Below, in pieces: positions 1 to 8,259 of a stretch of DNA of 29,449 nt. This DNA is from JAFDVL01 sp043736395 (lineage in GTDB: Bacteria > Acidobacteriota > Blastocatellia > RBC074). The stretch spans positions 1 through 29,449 of the forward strand of contig JAYTCQ010000230.1 of the NCBI GenBank assembly GCA_043736395.1. The letters run 5' to 3'. How positions within the stretch are numbered: the stretch's first letter is position 1; each line of letters begins with the position of its first letter. The translations under genes and the position numbers were made by a program. The notes beneath the pieces are model-generated. The model saw only the letters and a program-made list of their open reading frames with translations. It was not told where the DNA came from and searched no databases.

Positions 1-44
1 GTAAGAAAGATTCTAATCCAGACGCGACGAAATTGGTATCCTCA

Positions 45-229
45 GAGTTTTGAGTACCACCTAAAGGTCAATGGCATTCAGTTAAGTCAGAAGAATAGAC
101 CACAGATTTTGCGGATCAAGCAGGTTTACGCGAATCTGATTTTTCAGACCCGCGAAGACCCGCATTATCCGCTTGATCCGTGGTCTATTTCCCCGTAACT
201 GCATTCCATGCCTTTGGTACTCAAAACTC
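45..229. repeat. Long imperfect inverted repeat (hairpin) downstream of the SDR gene
   Basis: The outer arms 45-59 and 215-229 are perfect 15-nt complements. They are followed inward by a diverged but alignable block (about 70-86 against 193-209), then perfect arms 94-103/180-189 (AATAGACCAC) and 113-121/171-179 (GGATCAAGC). The tip is TCTGA-TTTT-TCAGA at 135-148. The left arm carries 9 extra bases (104-112) between the two inner blocks. The right outer arm overlaps the last two bases of the SDR stop codon. No gene is seen in 1-227. The role is unknown: a transcript-end structure or a non-autonomous REP/MITE-like element are both possible. Confidence 0.75.
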
Positions 230-995
230 AATTGCGCAAACTCGGCAACCCAACCCCCGAAGCATCAAATCCACCATCTACGGCTAAGATTTGTCCATTG
301 ATAAAACTGGCGGCATCGCTACACAAAAAAGTCGCAGCATTCGCAATTTCGTCCACCGTACCGCAACGCGCCAGCGGAATTGCATCAGCATAACTTGTGC
401 GAATATCCGCCGTATGGACTTGCAACGCCATCGCGGTTTCGACCGGGCCGGGAGCTACCGCATTTACCCGAATTCCCGCATTTCCATATTCCACCGCCTG
501 CTGTTTGGTCAGATGCATCAAAGCCGCTTTGCTCGTGCCGTAGGCAATCCGCAAAGTGCTGGCACGCAAGCCGGAAATCGAAGCAATATTCACCACGCTA
601 CCACCGCCATTTTTCAGCATCACGGGGACACACGCCTGCGTGCAAAGAAACGGTCCATTTAAATTTGTCGCCATGACTCGCGTCCATTCTTCAAAGGTAG
701 TTTCCAGCGCAGGCTTAAAAACCGCTACGCCCGCGTTGTTGACGAGCGAATCAATGCGTCCAAAATGTGCTGTGATTTTTTCGATGGAAGATTGCACTTG
801 CAGCGGATCCGACACGTCACATTCAACCGCAAGAATTGGTTGCCCATGCAACTCCGCCGCCGTGTCCGCGAGCGTCGCCGCATCAATATCAATCAACGCT
901 ACGGCGTATCCATCGGCTAAAAATTTATTGGTGATGGCAAGACCGATGCCGCGTGCGGCTCCGGTGACGATGGCGATTTTTTGGATTGTATTCAT
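228..995 (-). CDS. SDR family oxidoreductase, FabG-like, probably NAD-dependent
   Basis: This is a classical short-chain dehydrogenase of 255 residues from the chosen ATG at 995. It has the Rossmann glycine motif TGAARGIG (11-18), an Asp at the end of beta-2 (ALIDID, about 37) that usually favours NAD over NADP, NNAG (87-90), Asn112, a Ser near 139-141 and the catalytic Y152-x3-K156 (YGTSK). The C-terminal AVDGGF is typical of the FabG-like group. An ATG at 1028 would add 11 residues; 995 puts TGxxxGxG at the usual distance from the N terminus, but neither start has a strong ribosome site (1028 has a weak GAAAGATGA upstream), so the start is uncertain. The substrate cannot be told from sequence. 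The gene is alone on its strand here, divergent from the restriction-modification operon. Confidence 0.88.
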   Translation of the reverse strand: MNTIQKIAIVTGAARGIGLAITNKFLADGYAVALIDIDAATLADTAAELHGQPILAVECDVSDPLQVQSSIEKITAHFGRIDSLVNNAGVAVFKPALETTFEEWTRVMATNLNGPFLCTQACVPVMLKNGGGSVVNIASISGLRASTLRIAYGTSKAALMHLTKQQAVEYGNAGIRVNAVAPGPVETAMALQVHTADIRTSYADAIPLARCGTVDEIANAATFLCSDAASFINGQILAVDGGFDASGVGLPSLRN

Positions 996-1037
996 TTTAT
1001 TAAAATGGCTGTTTACATTTTGCTCCATTTATCATCT

Positions 1038-1087
1038 TTCGTTATTATTCGTCAGTATTCGCTATTGTTCGTTATTTTTCGCTACCA
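1038..1087. repeat. Five-copy 10-bp phased degenerate tandem repeat
   Basis: Five units start with TTCG exactly 10 bp apart (1038, 1048, 1058, 1068, 1078). The consensus is TTCGYTATTN: TTCGTTATTA, TTCGTCAGTA, TTCGCTATTG, TTCGTTATTT, TTCGCTACCA. It is followed by two looser copies of an ATAGC/GTAGCC word up to about 1116. The array lies between the SDR start and the mod gene, in the 5' region shared by two divergent genes. The 10-bp spacing would place every unit on nearly the same face of the helix. Confidence 0.7.
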
Positions 1088-1220
1088 ATTGATAGCTTTT
1101 GGTAGCCTTTCATAGCACAATGTTAAATTAAATAACAGAACAGTCGTCATAATCGCAATAGATTATCTAGGCGATCTTTACGTAACTTAATTTTAGAATC
1201 GCAAGAGAGAAAATCAAGCC

Positions 1221-2897
1221 ATGCCTGTGCTTCAGTTCAAGGGCAAGACCGCCGTTGAGAACTATCATTACGTCGTCCCGCATCATACGCTGGAATTTGA
1301 CGAAAAACTTTCGGTGTTGGGAGCGAAGGAAAAACCTAATCTTGACGGCAATCTCATCATTGAGGGTGACAACTTACTCGCGCTCAAGGCACTACTGCCC
1401 ACGCACACCGGACGCATCAAATGCATCTACATTGATCCGCCGTATAACACAGGCAATGAAGGCTGGGTATACAACGACAATTTGACGCAGCCACAGTTCA
1501 AGGAATGGATTGGGAAGGCAGTCGGCAAGGAAAGTGAGGACGCAACGCGTCACGACAAATGGTGTTGCATGATGTATCCGCGCTTGCATTTGCTGAAAGA
1601 ATTGCTACAGGAGGATGGCGCGATTTTTGTGAGCATTGATGATAATGAGGTGCATTATTTGCGGATGCTCATGGATGAAATCTTCGGGGCGGAGAATTTC
1701 GTAGCGACGATTATCTGGCACAAGATGGACAGCCCCAAGAATACCGCGATTCACTTTAGTGAAGATCACGATTACATCCTGGTTTACGGGAAAAGTGCAT
1801 TGAACTGGTTGCCGAACTTGCTCGAACGCAGCGAGGAGATGACCGCCCGATACAAGAACCCAGATAATGATCCTCGCGGACATTGGCTCCTTAGCGATCT
1901 CGCAGCTAGAAATCCGTACTCGCTGGGATTGTATTCAATTAAAACCCCATCGGGAAAAATTATTCAGGGACCGCCAGCAGGAAGTTACTGGCGCGTCAGT
2001 AAAGAGAAATTTGATGAGCTAGACCGTGACAATCGGATATGGTGGGGAAAGGGAGATGTACGACCTGGAATTAAGCGTTTTCTGTCAGAAGTGAAAGATG
2101 GGGTTGTTCCCCAAACGATATGGTCATGGAAAGATGTTGGCAGCACTAGAAACGCAAAACAAGACCTTTCGCAACTGCTCGACAAGGAGCCAGGAGATGA
2201 TATTTTTACAACTCCAAAACCCGTTGAGTTACTACGTCGAATTGTTCAAATTGCCGCAGACAAAAATTCTATTACCCTTGACTCGTTCGCTGGTTCTGGC
2301 ACAACTGCGCACGCGGTTCTAGCGTTAAATCAACAGGACGGCGGCAACCGAAAGGTCGTACTTGTACAGCAGCCCTATGATACTAAGGAGAACGAAAAAG
2401 ACCGCTTCAACATTTGCCAGAAGATCACGGCTGAACGTGTACGTCGCGTCATTAAAGGCTATGAATACAAAACCCAAAACGGCAAAGAGAAAAAGGTTGA
2501 AGGCTTGGGCGGCTCGTTCAGTTATGTACGACTAGGCGCACCTCTTTTCAGCGAATACCGCGATCTTGGTAAGCAGCTGCCGAGCTACGAAGAAATTGCC
2601 AAATACATTTTTTACACTGAGACCAGCCACGACTTTGATCCTAAGCAAATTAATCGTGCGACGGGCAAGATCGGCGCACACGGCGGCGTGAGCTATTACC
2701 TGCGCTACACACCGAACAACGAAGACGATCAGGATTTTAATTTGGTCTGGTTGAAATCTATCGAAGCAACTGAAACCAATCGCCATATCGTCATTTATTG
2801 TGAGAAGATTTGGGTGCATCGTGATGATTTGACCAAGTACGAACGAGAAAACGGACGCACAGTGCGACCGATGTTAGTACCGTTTCACCTGAAGTAA
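1221..2897 (+). CDS. mod: Type III restriction-modification DNA methyltransferase (Mod)
   Basis: A 558-residue N6-adenine DNA methyltransferase of the beta class: the catalytic motif DPPY (72-75, in IDPPYNTGN) comes before the AdoMet-binding motif FAGSGTT (356-362). The stretch between them (about 170-330) is where target recognition lies in this class and is the most variable part. TPKPVELLRRI (331-341) just before the FxGxG motif is typical of type III Mod proteins. The ATG at 1221 is preceded by a purine-rich AAGAGAGAAAA. The methyltransferase marks the host site and also serves as specificity subunit for Res. It is followed 3 bp later by res, so the two are one operon and surely partners. 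The length is usual for the family and no truncation or simple-sequence tract for phase variation is seen in the coding region. The recognition sequence cannot be predicted here. Confidence 0.93.
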   Translation: MPVLQFKGKTAVENYHYVVPHHTLEFDEKLSVLGAKEKPNLDGNLIIEGDNLLALKALLPTHTGRIKCIYIDPPYNTGNEGWVYNDNLTQPQFKEWIGKAVGKESEDATRHDKWCCMMYPRLHLLKELLQEDGAIFVSIDDNEVHYLRMLMDEIFGAENFVATIIWHKMDSPKNTAIHFSEDHDYILVYGKSALNWLPNLLERSEEMTARYKNPDNDPRGHWLLSDLAARNPYSLGLYSIKTPSGKIIQGPPAGSYWRVSKEKFDELDRDNRIWWGKGDVRPGIKRFLSEVKDGVVPQTIWSWKDVGSTRNAKQDLSQLLDKEPGDDIFTTPKPVELLRRIVQIAADKNSITLDSFAGSGTTAHAVLALNQQDGGNRKVVLVQQPYDTKENEKDRFNICQKITAERVRRVIKGYEYKTQNGKEKKVEGLGGSFSYVRLGAPLFSEYRDLGKQLPSYEEIAKYIFYTETSHDFDPKQINRATGKIGAHGGVSYYLRYTPNNEDDQDFNLVWLKSIEATETNRHIVIYCEKIWVHRDDLTKYERENGRTVRPMLVPFHLK

Positions 2898-2900
2898 ACA

Positions 2901-5465
2901 ATGCAACTTAAGCATTATCAAGAACGAGCGTTACGAGAGGTAAATATCTTTCTGGGCGCTCTCTCCAAACACCAAACAGCGGGCAATCGTCACGCTAGTC
3001 TGGACGCGTGGGAAGAGGCAGAGCAGCAATTCACTATTCCTTTCAGCTATCGCGCCCGTCGCAACGGTCTCAACTATGATCTGCCCACGTTTTGCATCAA
3101 AGTGCCAACGGGCGGCGGCAAGACATTACTCGCGACGCAGATTTTAGGGCAGATTTATAAAACGATTCTGAAAGATCGTAATGGTGCAGGTTTAGTGCTG
3201 TGGGTTGTGCCGAGCGATCAGATTTACAAAGACACACTCAAAGCGTTACGTGACCGCAGACATTTTTATCGTGAGTCTTTGGAATTCGCTGTTTCACGTC
3301 GAATTGAAGTTTGGGAAAAACACGAAATTTCTCGCCTGACACCAGGACAGATGCGTAGTAACCTGAACATCCTTTTGCTTAAACTTGCTGGTGCTAACCG
3401 ACAAACAAAAGAACAACTGAAATTTTTCCGTGACAGCGGCGGCAATATCGTCCAGCATTTCCCGCCTGAAAATGCGCCTGACGAACATCGCAAACTGAAA
3501 GAGCATTTCCCCAATTTGGATATGTTGGCGGAAGACGCAACCAGCGGTGAATATTTAGTCAAAACTTCGCTCGGTAATTTGGTGCGTGTGTATGAACCGC
3601 CTGTAATTTTAGACGAAGGTCATAAAGCAACGAGCGATTTGGCACGCAAAACGATTGAAGGATTCAACGCCAGCATTGTTGTTGAATTGTCCGCGACTCC
3701 ACACAAAGAAGCCAATATTCTGGTACGCGTCAAAGGGCGTGAGTTGCTTGATGAGCAGATGATTAAGCTGCCCATCAACATCGCCAACTCCAATCAAAAA
3801 TCATGGCGCGATTGCCTGACGCAAGCACGAGATAAACGCGAAGAATTGGCTCTTCACGCTGCGGAATATTATCGCCAAAGTGACAGACTAATTCGCCCTA
3901 TCGTGTTGGTGCAAGTCGAACGCACGGGCAAAGATCAGCGCGATGCAGGTCTTGTTCATAGCGAAGAAGTAAAAGAATATTTAATACAAAAACTGGGTGT
4001 GCCAGCCGCCGCAATTGCGATCAAAACCTCTGATAAAGACGATATAGAAGGCCTTGATTTATTGGAGGAAGGTTGTCCGATTGAGTGGATTATAACTAAG
4101 GCTGCCTTACAAGAAGGCTGGGATTGTCCGTTTGCTTACATTTTGGTTTCGCTTAACAACACTGGTAGCCAGCAAAGCATGACGCAATTGGTCGGGCGCG
4201 TTTTGCGCCAGCCATTTACGGAAAGAACCTCGTTCGACGAACTCAATCAAAGCTATGTTTTTTGCCTGCGTCGCAAAGCTTCGGACATCACAAAAGAAGT
4301 TAAGAAAGCACTGGAACAAGAAGGCTATGAAGGCGATGCGATAAGCGTTATTGATCGCAGTGAAGAAGGCGGCAAAGTCAGTGAGCAAATCGCCGCTCAA
4401 ATGCGCGAAAGCTTTCGCCCGTACTACCGCGAATTCAGTGGCAAAGTTTATCTGCCTCTCTTTGCGATCAAAACTGGTAAAGACTATGAATTACTGGATT
4501 ATTACCGTCACTTGTTGAGCAAAGTGGACGTAGCGAAATTCAACTACAATGCGGCAGATTGGGATATGACCGAACCCTTACGACGAGCCAAAGATTCGGT
4601 TTTCAAATTGACACTTGATCAGGACATACTGGAACCTATAACCGAACAAGAAGCAGCCATTTTGGAAACAGATGATCAAGTTGCCGCTTGGTTAGCGGCA
4701 GGACTCCCTTTTGATTATTTCAGCTTCAAACAGTTGCGCACAGTAGTCAATCAAACCAGAGAATGTGTTTACCAAGCAAATCCTAATCTTTACGGTCGGC
4801 TTGGATTAGTCAAATTTATTATTCACGGAAAGCTAATTGGGCTAATCAATGCTGAAACTGATCATCAAACGAAGGCTGCTTTTGAAGAACTTTTCCATAC
4901 AAAGAAGCTGCATTTTGCTATTGAATGTCGTGAAGGGCGAGTGGAAATTCCACCGAGTGTAGAAGTAAAAATGCCGCGTCGTTTAGTACACGACAACGGC
5001 GAACAGATACAGCAATCACTTTTCGATATTGTGCCGGATGCTTTCAATGAATACGAAAAGGCGGTTGCTCTTTATTTGGATAAACATCCAAAAGTGTTGT
5101 GGTGGTATAAAAATTTGGTGGGGTCTGGACAGTTTTATATCCAAGGATTTCGGCGCAACAGAATTTATCCCGATTTCGTCGTGCAAGAAGCAAACACAGA
5201 AAAGAAACCTGTTGCCTCGGTGCTCGTTCTGGAAAGCAAAGGCAAGCATTTAAAAGGTAATGAAGATACGCTTTATAAGCACTCTATTGCTGAATATTTT
5301 AGCAAGGTCGGTCACAAAATTCCTTGGCAAAAACTGGCTGAAGATTTTCCTGACAATCGCTTCAGCGTTTATGTTTTGGATGAAGGTCAGTATCAGCACG
5401 ACAATTGGCAAGACGATCTGAAACGAATTCTCGACGAACCTCTTGCCTTGCAATTACCCGAATAA
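2901..5465 (+). CDS. res: Type III restriction enzyme helicase-nuclease subunit (Res)
   Basis: An 854-residue SF2 DNA translocase fused to a C-terminal nuclease. Visible motifs: Walker A PTGGGKT (69-75), Walker B with the DEGH form (238-241), motif III SATP (264-267), motif VI QLVGRVLRQ (429-437), and near the C terminus a PD-(D/E)xK nuclease signature YPDFV with D758 and E778-S-K780 (LESKG). All catalytic elements are intact, so the system should be able to cut. It starts 3 bp after the mod stop codon with no clear separate ribosome site, so translation is probably coupled. Length is slightly below the largest Res proteins but complete in domain order. With Mod it forms a Mod-Res complex that needs ATP to cut unmodified foreign DNA. 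Ends at a TAA immediately followed by a hairpin terminator. Confidence 0.93.
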   Translation: MQLKHYQERALREVNIFLGALSKHQTAGNRHASLDAWEEAEQQFTIPFSYRARRNGLNYDLPTFCIKVPTGGGKTLLATQILGQIYKTILKDRNGAGLVLWVVPSDQIYKDTLKALRDRRHFYRESLEFAVSRRIEVWEKHEISRLTPGQMRSNLNILLLKLAGANRQTKEQLKFFRDSGGNIVQHFPPENAPDEHRKLKEHFPNLDMLAEDATSGEYLVKTSLGNLVRVYEPPVILDEGHKATSDLARKTIEGFNASIVVELSATPHKEANILVRVKGRELLDEQMIKLPINIANSNQKSWRDCLTQARDKREELALHAAEYYRQSDRLIRPIVLVQVERTGKDQRDAGLVHSEEVKEYLIQKLGVPAAAIAIKTSDKDDIEGLDLLEEGCPIEWIITKAALQEGWDCPFAYILVSLNNTGSQQSMTQLVGRVLRQPFTERTSFDELNQSYVFCLRRKASDITKEVKKALEQEGYEGDAISVIDRSEEGGKVSEQIAAQMRESFRPYYREFSGKVYLPLFAIKTGKDYELLDYYRHLLSKVDVAKFNYNAADWDMTEPLRRAKDSVFKLTLDQDILEPITEQEAAILETDDQVAAWLAAGLPFDYFSFKQLRTVVNQTRECVYQANPNLYGRLGLVKFIIHGKLIGLINAETDHQTKAAFEELFHTKKLHFAIECREGRVEIPPSVEVKMPRRLVHDNGEQIQQSLFDIVPDAFNEYEKAVALYLDKHPKVLWWYKNLVGSGQFYIQGFRRNRIYPDFVVQEANTEKKPVASVLVLESKGKHLKGNEDTLYKHSIAEYFSKVGHKIPWQKLAEDFPDNRFSVYVLDEGQYQHDNWQDDLKRILDEPLALQLPE

Positions 5466-5499
5466 GAGAAATGCCTGAGAACCTTCAGGCATTTCTCTT
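5464..5499. terminator. Hairpin terminator between convergent res and thiC
   Basis: GAGAAATGCCTGA (5466-5478) and its exact complement (5485-5497) form a 13-bp stem, extendable to 15 bp, around a 6-nt loop. It begins in the res stop codon and lies 15 bp before the end of thiC. The T run on the plus side is short (CTTTCC). It probably serves both convergent genes. Confidence 0.75.
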
Positions 5500-5513
5500 T
5501 CCTCTTACCCCAC

Positions 5514-7406
5514 TCAAGCCTTCACATAAATTTCTGCACCAACTTTTTTGAACTGCTCCGACATTTCTTTCATCCCTTCCTCGACCGCTGCCGCCTCATC
5601 CAATTCTTTTTTCGCCGCATAATCGCGGACATCCTGCGTGATCTTCATCGAACAGAAATGCGGCCCGCACATCGAACAGAAATGTGCGGCTTTGGCTCCC
5701 TCTTGCGGCAAGGTTTCGTCGTGGAATTCGCGGGCGGTTTCGGGGTCGAGTGAGAGGTTGAATTGATCTTCCCAGCGGAATTCAAAACGCGCTTTTGAGA
5801 CGGCGTTGTCGCGGAGTTGCGCTCCCGGATGACCTTTGGCTAAGTCGGCGGCGTGGGCGGCGATTTTGTAGGTGATGACTCCGTCTTTCACATCTTTTTT
5901 GTCGGGTAAACCCAGATGTTCTTTCGGCGTCACGTAACACAACATCGCGCATCCAAACCAGCCAATCATCGCCGCGCCAATGCCTGAAGTTAAATGATCG
6001 TAGCCTGGCGCGATGTCCGTTGTCAGCGGGCCGAGCGTGTAAAACGGCGCTTCGTCGCAGACTTCTAATTGCTTTTCCATGTTCTCTTTGATGAGGTGCA
6101 TCGGCACGTGGCCGGGGCCTTCGATCATCACTTGCGTGTCCATCTCCCACGCGATTTTGGTGAGTTCGCCGAGCGTGTCGAGTTCAGCAAATTGCGCTTC
6201 GTCGTTCGCATCGGCAATTGAACCGGGGCGCAGTCCATCGCCTAAAGAAAAGCTGACATCGTACGCCGCCATGATTTCGCAAATTTCGCGGAAGTGCGTG
6301 TAGAGGAAACTTTCTTTGTGATGCGACAAGCACCATTTCGCCATGATCGAACCGCCGCGACTGACGATGCCCGTAGTGCGTTTCGCTGTCATCGGAATGT
6401 AAGGCAACCGAACTCCGGCGTGGATGGTGAAATAATCTACGCCTTGTTCGGCTTGTTCGATCAGCGTGTCCCGATAAATTTCCCACGTTAATTCTTCGGC
6501 TTTGCCACCAACTTTTTCGAGCGCTTGATAAATCGGCACAGTGCCAATCGGGACAGGCGAATTGCGCAAAATCCATTCGCGTGTCGCGTGAATATTTTTG
6601 CCCGTAGACAAATCCATCACTGTGTCCGCGCCCCATTTGGTTGACCAGCGCATTTTTTCGACTTCTTCTTCAATGCTCGAAGCGACCGCGCTGTTGCCGA
6701 TGTTGGCGTTAATTTTGACGAGGAAATTGCGCCCGATAATCATCGGCTCCGATTCAGGATGATTAATGTTGGCGGGGATGATCGCGCGTCCGCGTGCGAC
6801 TTCGTCACGGACGAATTCAGGCGTGACGAACGCGGGAATGCTTGCGCCAAACGAATCGCCTTTGTGCTGATGATTCATTGAATGACGCGCGCTATTTTGT
6901 GATTCAAACGCTTTTTGGCGTCCAAGGTTTTCGCGGATGGCGATGAATTCCATTTCGGGCGTAATGATGCCTTTGCGCGCGTAATGAATTTGCGTAACGT
7001 TGTGACCGGCCTTGGCTTTGAGCGGTTGACGTTTCAAGCCGGGGAAATCTTCGAGCTTGCCTTTGTCTTTATTGCGCGCGTAGCCTTCTGCGCCAACGGT
7101 CAAATATCCATTGTCGCGTGGTTCGATTTTGCGCCCTTCGTATTCTTCTACGTCGCCGCGCCCGATGATCCAATCGCTGCGCAAGGCTGGCAAGCCATCG
7201 CGCACATCGCCTTTAAAAGTCGGATCGCCCCACGGGCCGCTGACGTCGTACACGCGAATCGGTTCATTGACTTCGACTGCACCGTTCATGCTCTTGGTGA
7301 CGTTCAGAGAAATTTCGCGGAACGGGACACGCACGTTGGCGGTTGTGCCTGCGACGTACGTGCGCTCGGAATTTGGCAATTGTTTTTCTGATGTTTGCTC
7401 GCTCAT
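5514..7406 (-). CDS. thiC: Phosphomethylpyrimidine synthase ThiC
   Basis: ThiC (630 residues) is the radical-SAM-type enzyme that rearranges 5-aminoimidazole ribotide to HMP phosphate, the pyrimidine half of thiamine. The family's C-terminal cluster-binding motif CxxCxxxxC is present as CSMCGPHFC (Cys577, Cys580, Cys585), and the conserved core has GDGLRPGS and EGPGHVPM. Full length, including the N-terminal domain found in most bacterial ThiC. ATG at 7406 is preceded by GAGGT about 8 nt upstream. It stands alone after a TPP riboswitch and terminator, so it should be shut off when thiamine pyrophosphate is plentiful. No other thiamine gene is in the window. Acts in the cytosol. Confidence 0.97.
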   Translation of the reverse strand: MSEQTSEKQLPNSERTYVAGTTANVRVPFREISLNVTKSMNGAVEVNEPIRVYDVSGPWGDPTFKGDVRDGLPALRSDWIIGRGDVEEYEGRKIEPRDNGYLTVGAEGYARNKDKGKLEDFPGLKRQPLKAKAGHNVTQIHYARKGIITPEMEFIAIRENLGRQKAFESQNSARHSMNHQHKGDSFGASIPAFVTPEFVRDEVARGRAIIPANINHPESEPMIIGRNFLVKINANIGNSAVASSIEEEVEKMRWSTKWGADTVMDLSTGKNIHATREWILRNSPVPIGTVPIYQALEKVGGKAEELTWEIYRDTLIEQAEQGVDYFTIHAGVRLPYIPMTAKRTTGIVSRGGSIMAKWCLSHHKESFLYTHFREICEIMAAYDVSFSLGDGLRPGSIADANDEAQFAELDTLGELTKIAWEMDTQVMIEGPGHVPMHLIKENMEKQLEVCDEAPFYTLGPLTTDIAPGYDHLTSGIGAAMIGWFGCAMLCYVTPKEHLGLPDKKDVKDGVITYKIAAHAADLAKGHPGAQLRDNAVSKARFEFRWEDQFNLSLDPETAREFHDETLPQEGAKAAHFCSMCGPHFCSMKITQDVRDYAAKKELDEAAAVEEGMKEMSEQFKKVGAEIYVKA

Positions 7407-7414
7407 AAATTTAC

Positions 7415-7464
7415 CTCAAAAATAAAAAAGACTACTCCGCATAAATAGAAATCGGAACAGTCTT
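7415..7464 (-). terminator. Riboswitch-controlled intrinsic terminator upstream of thiC
   Basis: On the minus strand AAGACUGUUCCG (7464-7453) pairs over 12 bp, with two G-U pairs, to CGGAGUAGUCUU (7439-7428). A run of Us broken by one A follows (UUUUUUAUUUUU). The overlapping antiterminator GGAAC (7472-7468) with GUUCC (7458-7454) uses the same GUUCC bases, so the two helices exclude each other. Confidence 0.8.
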
Positions 7465-7469
7465 CTGGT

Positions 7470-7597
7470 TCCTTTCTCCCTTCGACGGCATTACCCGTAC
7501 AGGTTCATAGGGTCTCTCCGCAAAATCTCAAATTTCAAATTTGAGATTTGAAATCTTATGGAGACTCTCAGCCGCGCGTGCGGCTCCCCTGAAAAGA
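7470..7597 (-). promoter_or_regulatory. TPP riboswitch (THI element) controlling thiC
   Basis: Read on the minus strand, the conserved TPP aptamer parts appear in order: P1 5' strand UCUUUUC (7597-7591), GGGGAGCC, P2 GCCGC-ACGC-GCGGC, CUGAGA, P3 GUCUCC...GGAGAGACCC, GAACCUG, CGG-GUAAUG-CCG, then AGGGA and P1 3' strand GAAAGGA (7476-7470). P3 carries an extra AT-rich hairpin with perfect 13-nt arms (optional P3a). The P1 3' strand overlaps the GGAAC of the antiterminator, so ligand binding, which stabilises P1, would free the terminator arm. The aptamer begins 8 bp after the Uma2 stop codon. Confidence 0.95.
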
Positions 7598-7605
7598 CAT
7601 AATTT

Positions 7606-8241
7606 TTAAGCCTCTTCGTGGTTCATCACCGGAGGCAACAAATCACTTACCTTTATTAAAATATCAGGAAAAGCAGTTAACGAAAAACTTTCTTCTTCAG
7701 AATAGGTGCGTTTCGCACGATAACCGTCAACGCCTGGTTCACGGTAGTCTTCTAATTCTCGTCCGCGAATGTTGAGCAGGCAAAATTGTAATACTCCATT
7801 TTGCGCCATCCACGGAGCCAATTCCTTGCGATCATAAGCAATCGTGCTATCCGAGACTTCCAACACCAGATAAATATCTTCAGGCTTTGGGTGATGCAAC
7901 ATGTAACGAACATCAGGCAGTTGCGCGAGTACCAGATCAGGTTCAGGCTCTGATTTGTCATTCAATAAAATCGGGTCTTGAATCCAAATCACAGCCTTTT
8001 CATCAAAATGCCGAAACATGCAACGAGTAATCCGCCTCATCGCGGTTGCGTGTAACGCAACTTTAGGGAACCTCTCAACAATCCTTCCTTCAATCAATTC
8101 AACTTTATCGGATTTGGAAAAAATTCCGGCTTCGATGAGTTGATGATATTTTTCCACCGTCATTTCATACAGCTTCGGAAAGCCGTTGACTTCAGCTTTT
8201 GTGAGAACTGTCTGTGTTGGAATTTCTAGTACTGCCTGCAT
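7606..8241 (-). CDS. Uma2 family endonuclease-like protein (DUF820)
   Basis: A 211-residue protein of the Uma2/DUF820 family, a PD-(D/E)xK-fold group often multi-copy in cyanobacteria and acidobacteria and of uncertain biological role. Visible: LIEGRIVE with a conserved Glu, PEPDLVLA with the Asp of the nuclease core, and YLVLEVSDST with the Glu of the E-x-x core, followed by a conserved basic YDRK. The start at 8241 (MQAVLEIP) is chosen because GCGAGGT lies 5-6 nt upstream; the in-frame ATG at 8256 has no such site. The gene follows the M20 peptidase with an 18-bp gap and its stop codon lies 8 bp before the thiC riboswitch, so any private thiC promoter must lie in its coding region. Function inferred from fold only. 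Confidence 0.85.
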   Translation of the reverse strand: MQAVLEIPTQTVLTKAEVNGFPKLYEMTVEKYHQLIEAGIFSKSDKVELIEGRIVERFPKVALHATAMRRITRCMFRHFDEKAVIWIQDPILLNDKSEPEPDLVLAQLPDVRYMLHHPKPEDIYLVLEVSDSTIAYDRKELAPWMAQNGVLQFCLLNIRGRELEDYREPGVDGYRAKRTYSEEESFSLTAFPDILIKVSDLLPPVMNHEEA

Positions 8242-8259
8242 AATTACCTCGCGCATATT

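Noticed and set aside
1221..5465. BREX, DISARM or type I system
   Set aside because: Only two genes, with a beta-class Mod and a helicase fused to PD-(D/E)xK nuclease, are present; this is the type III pattern.
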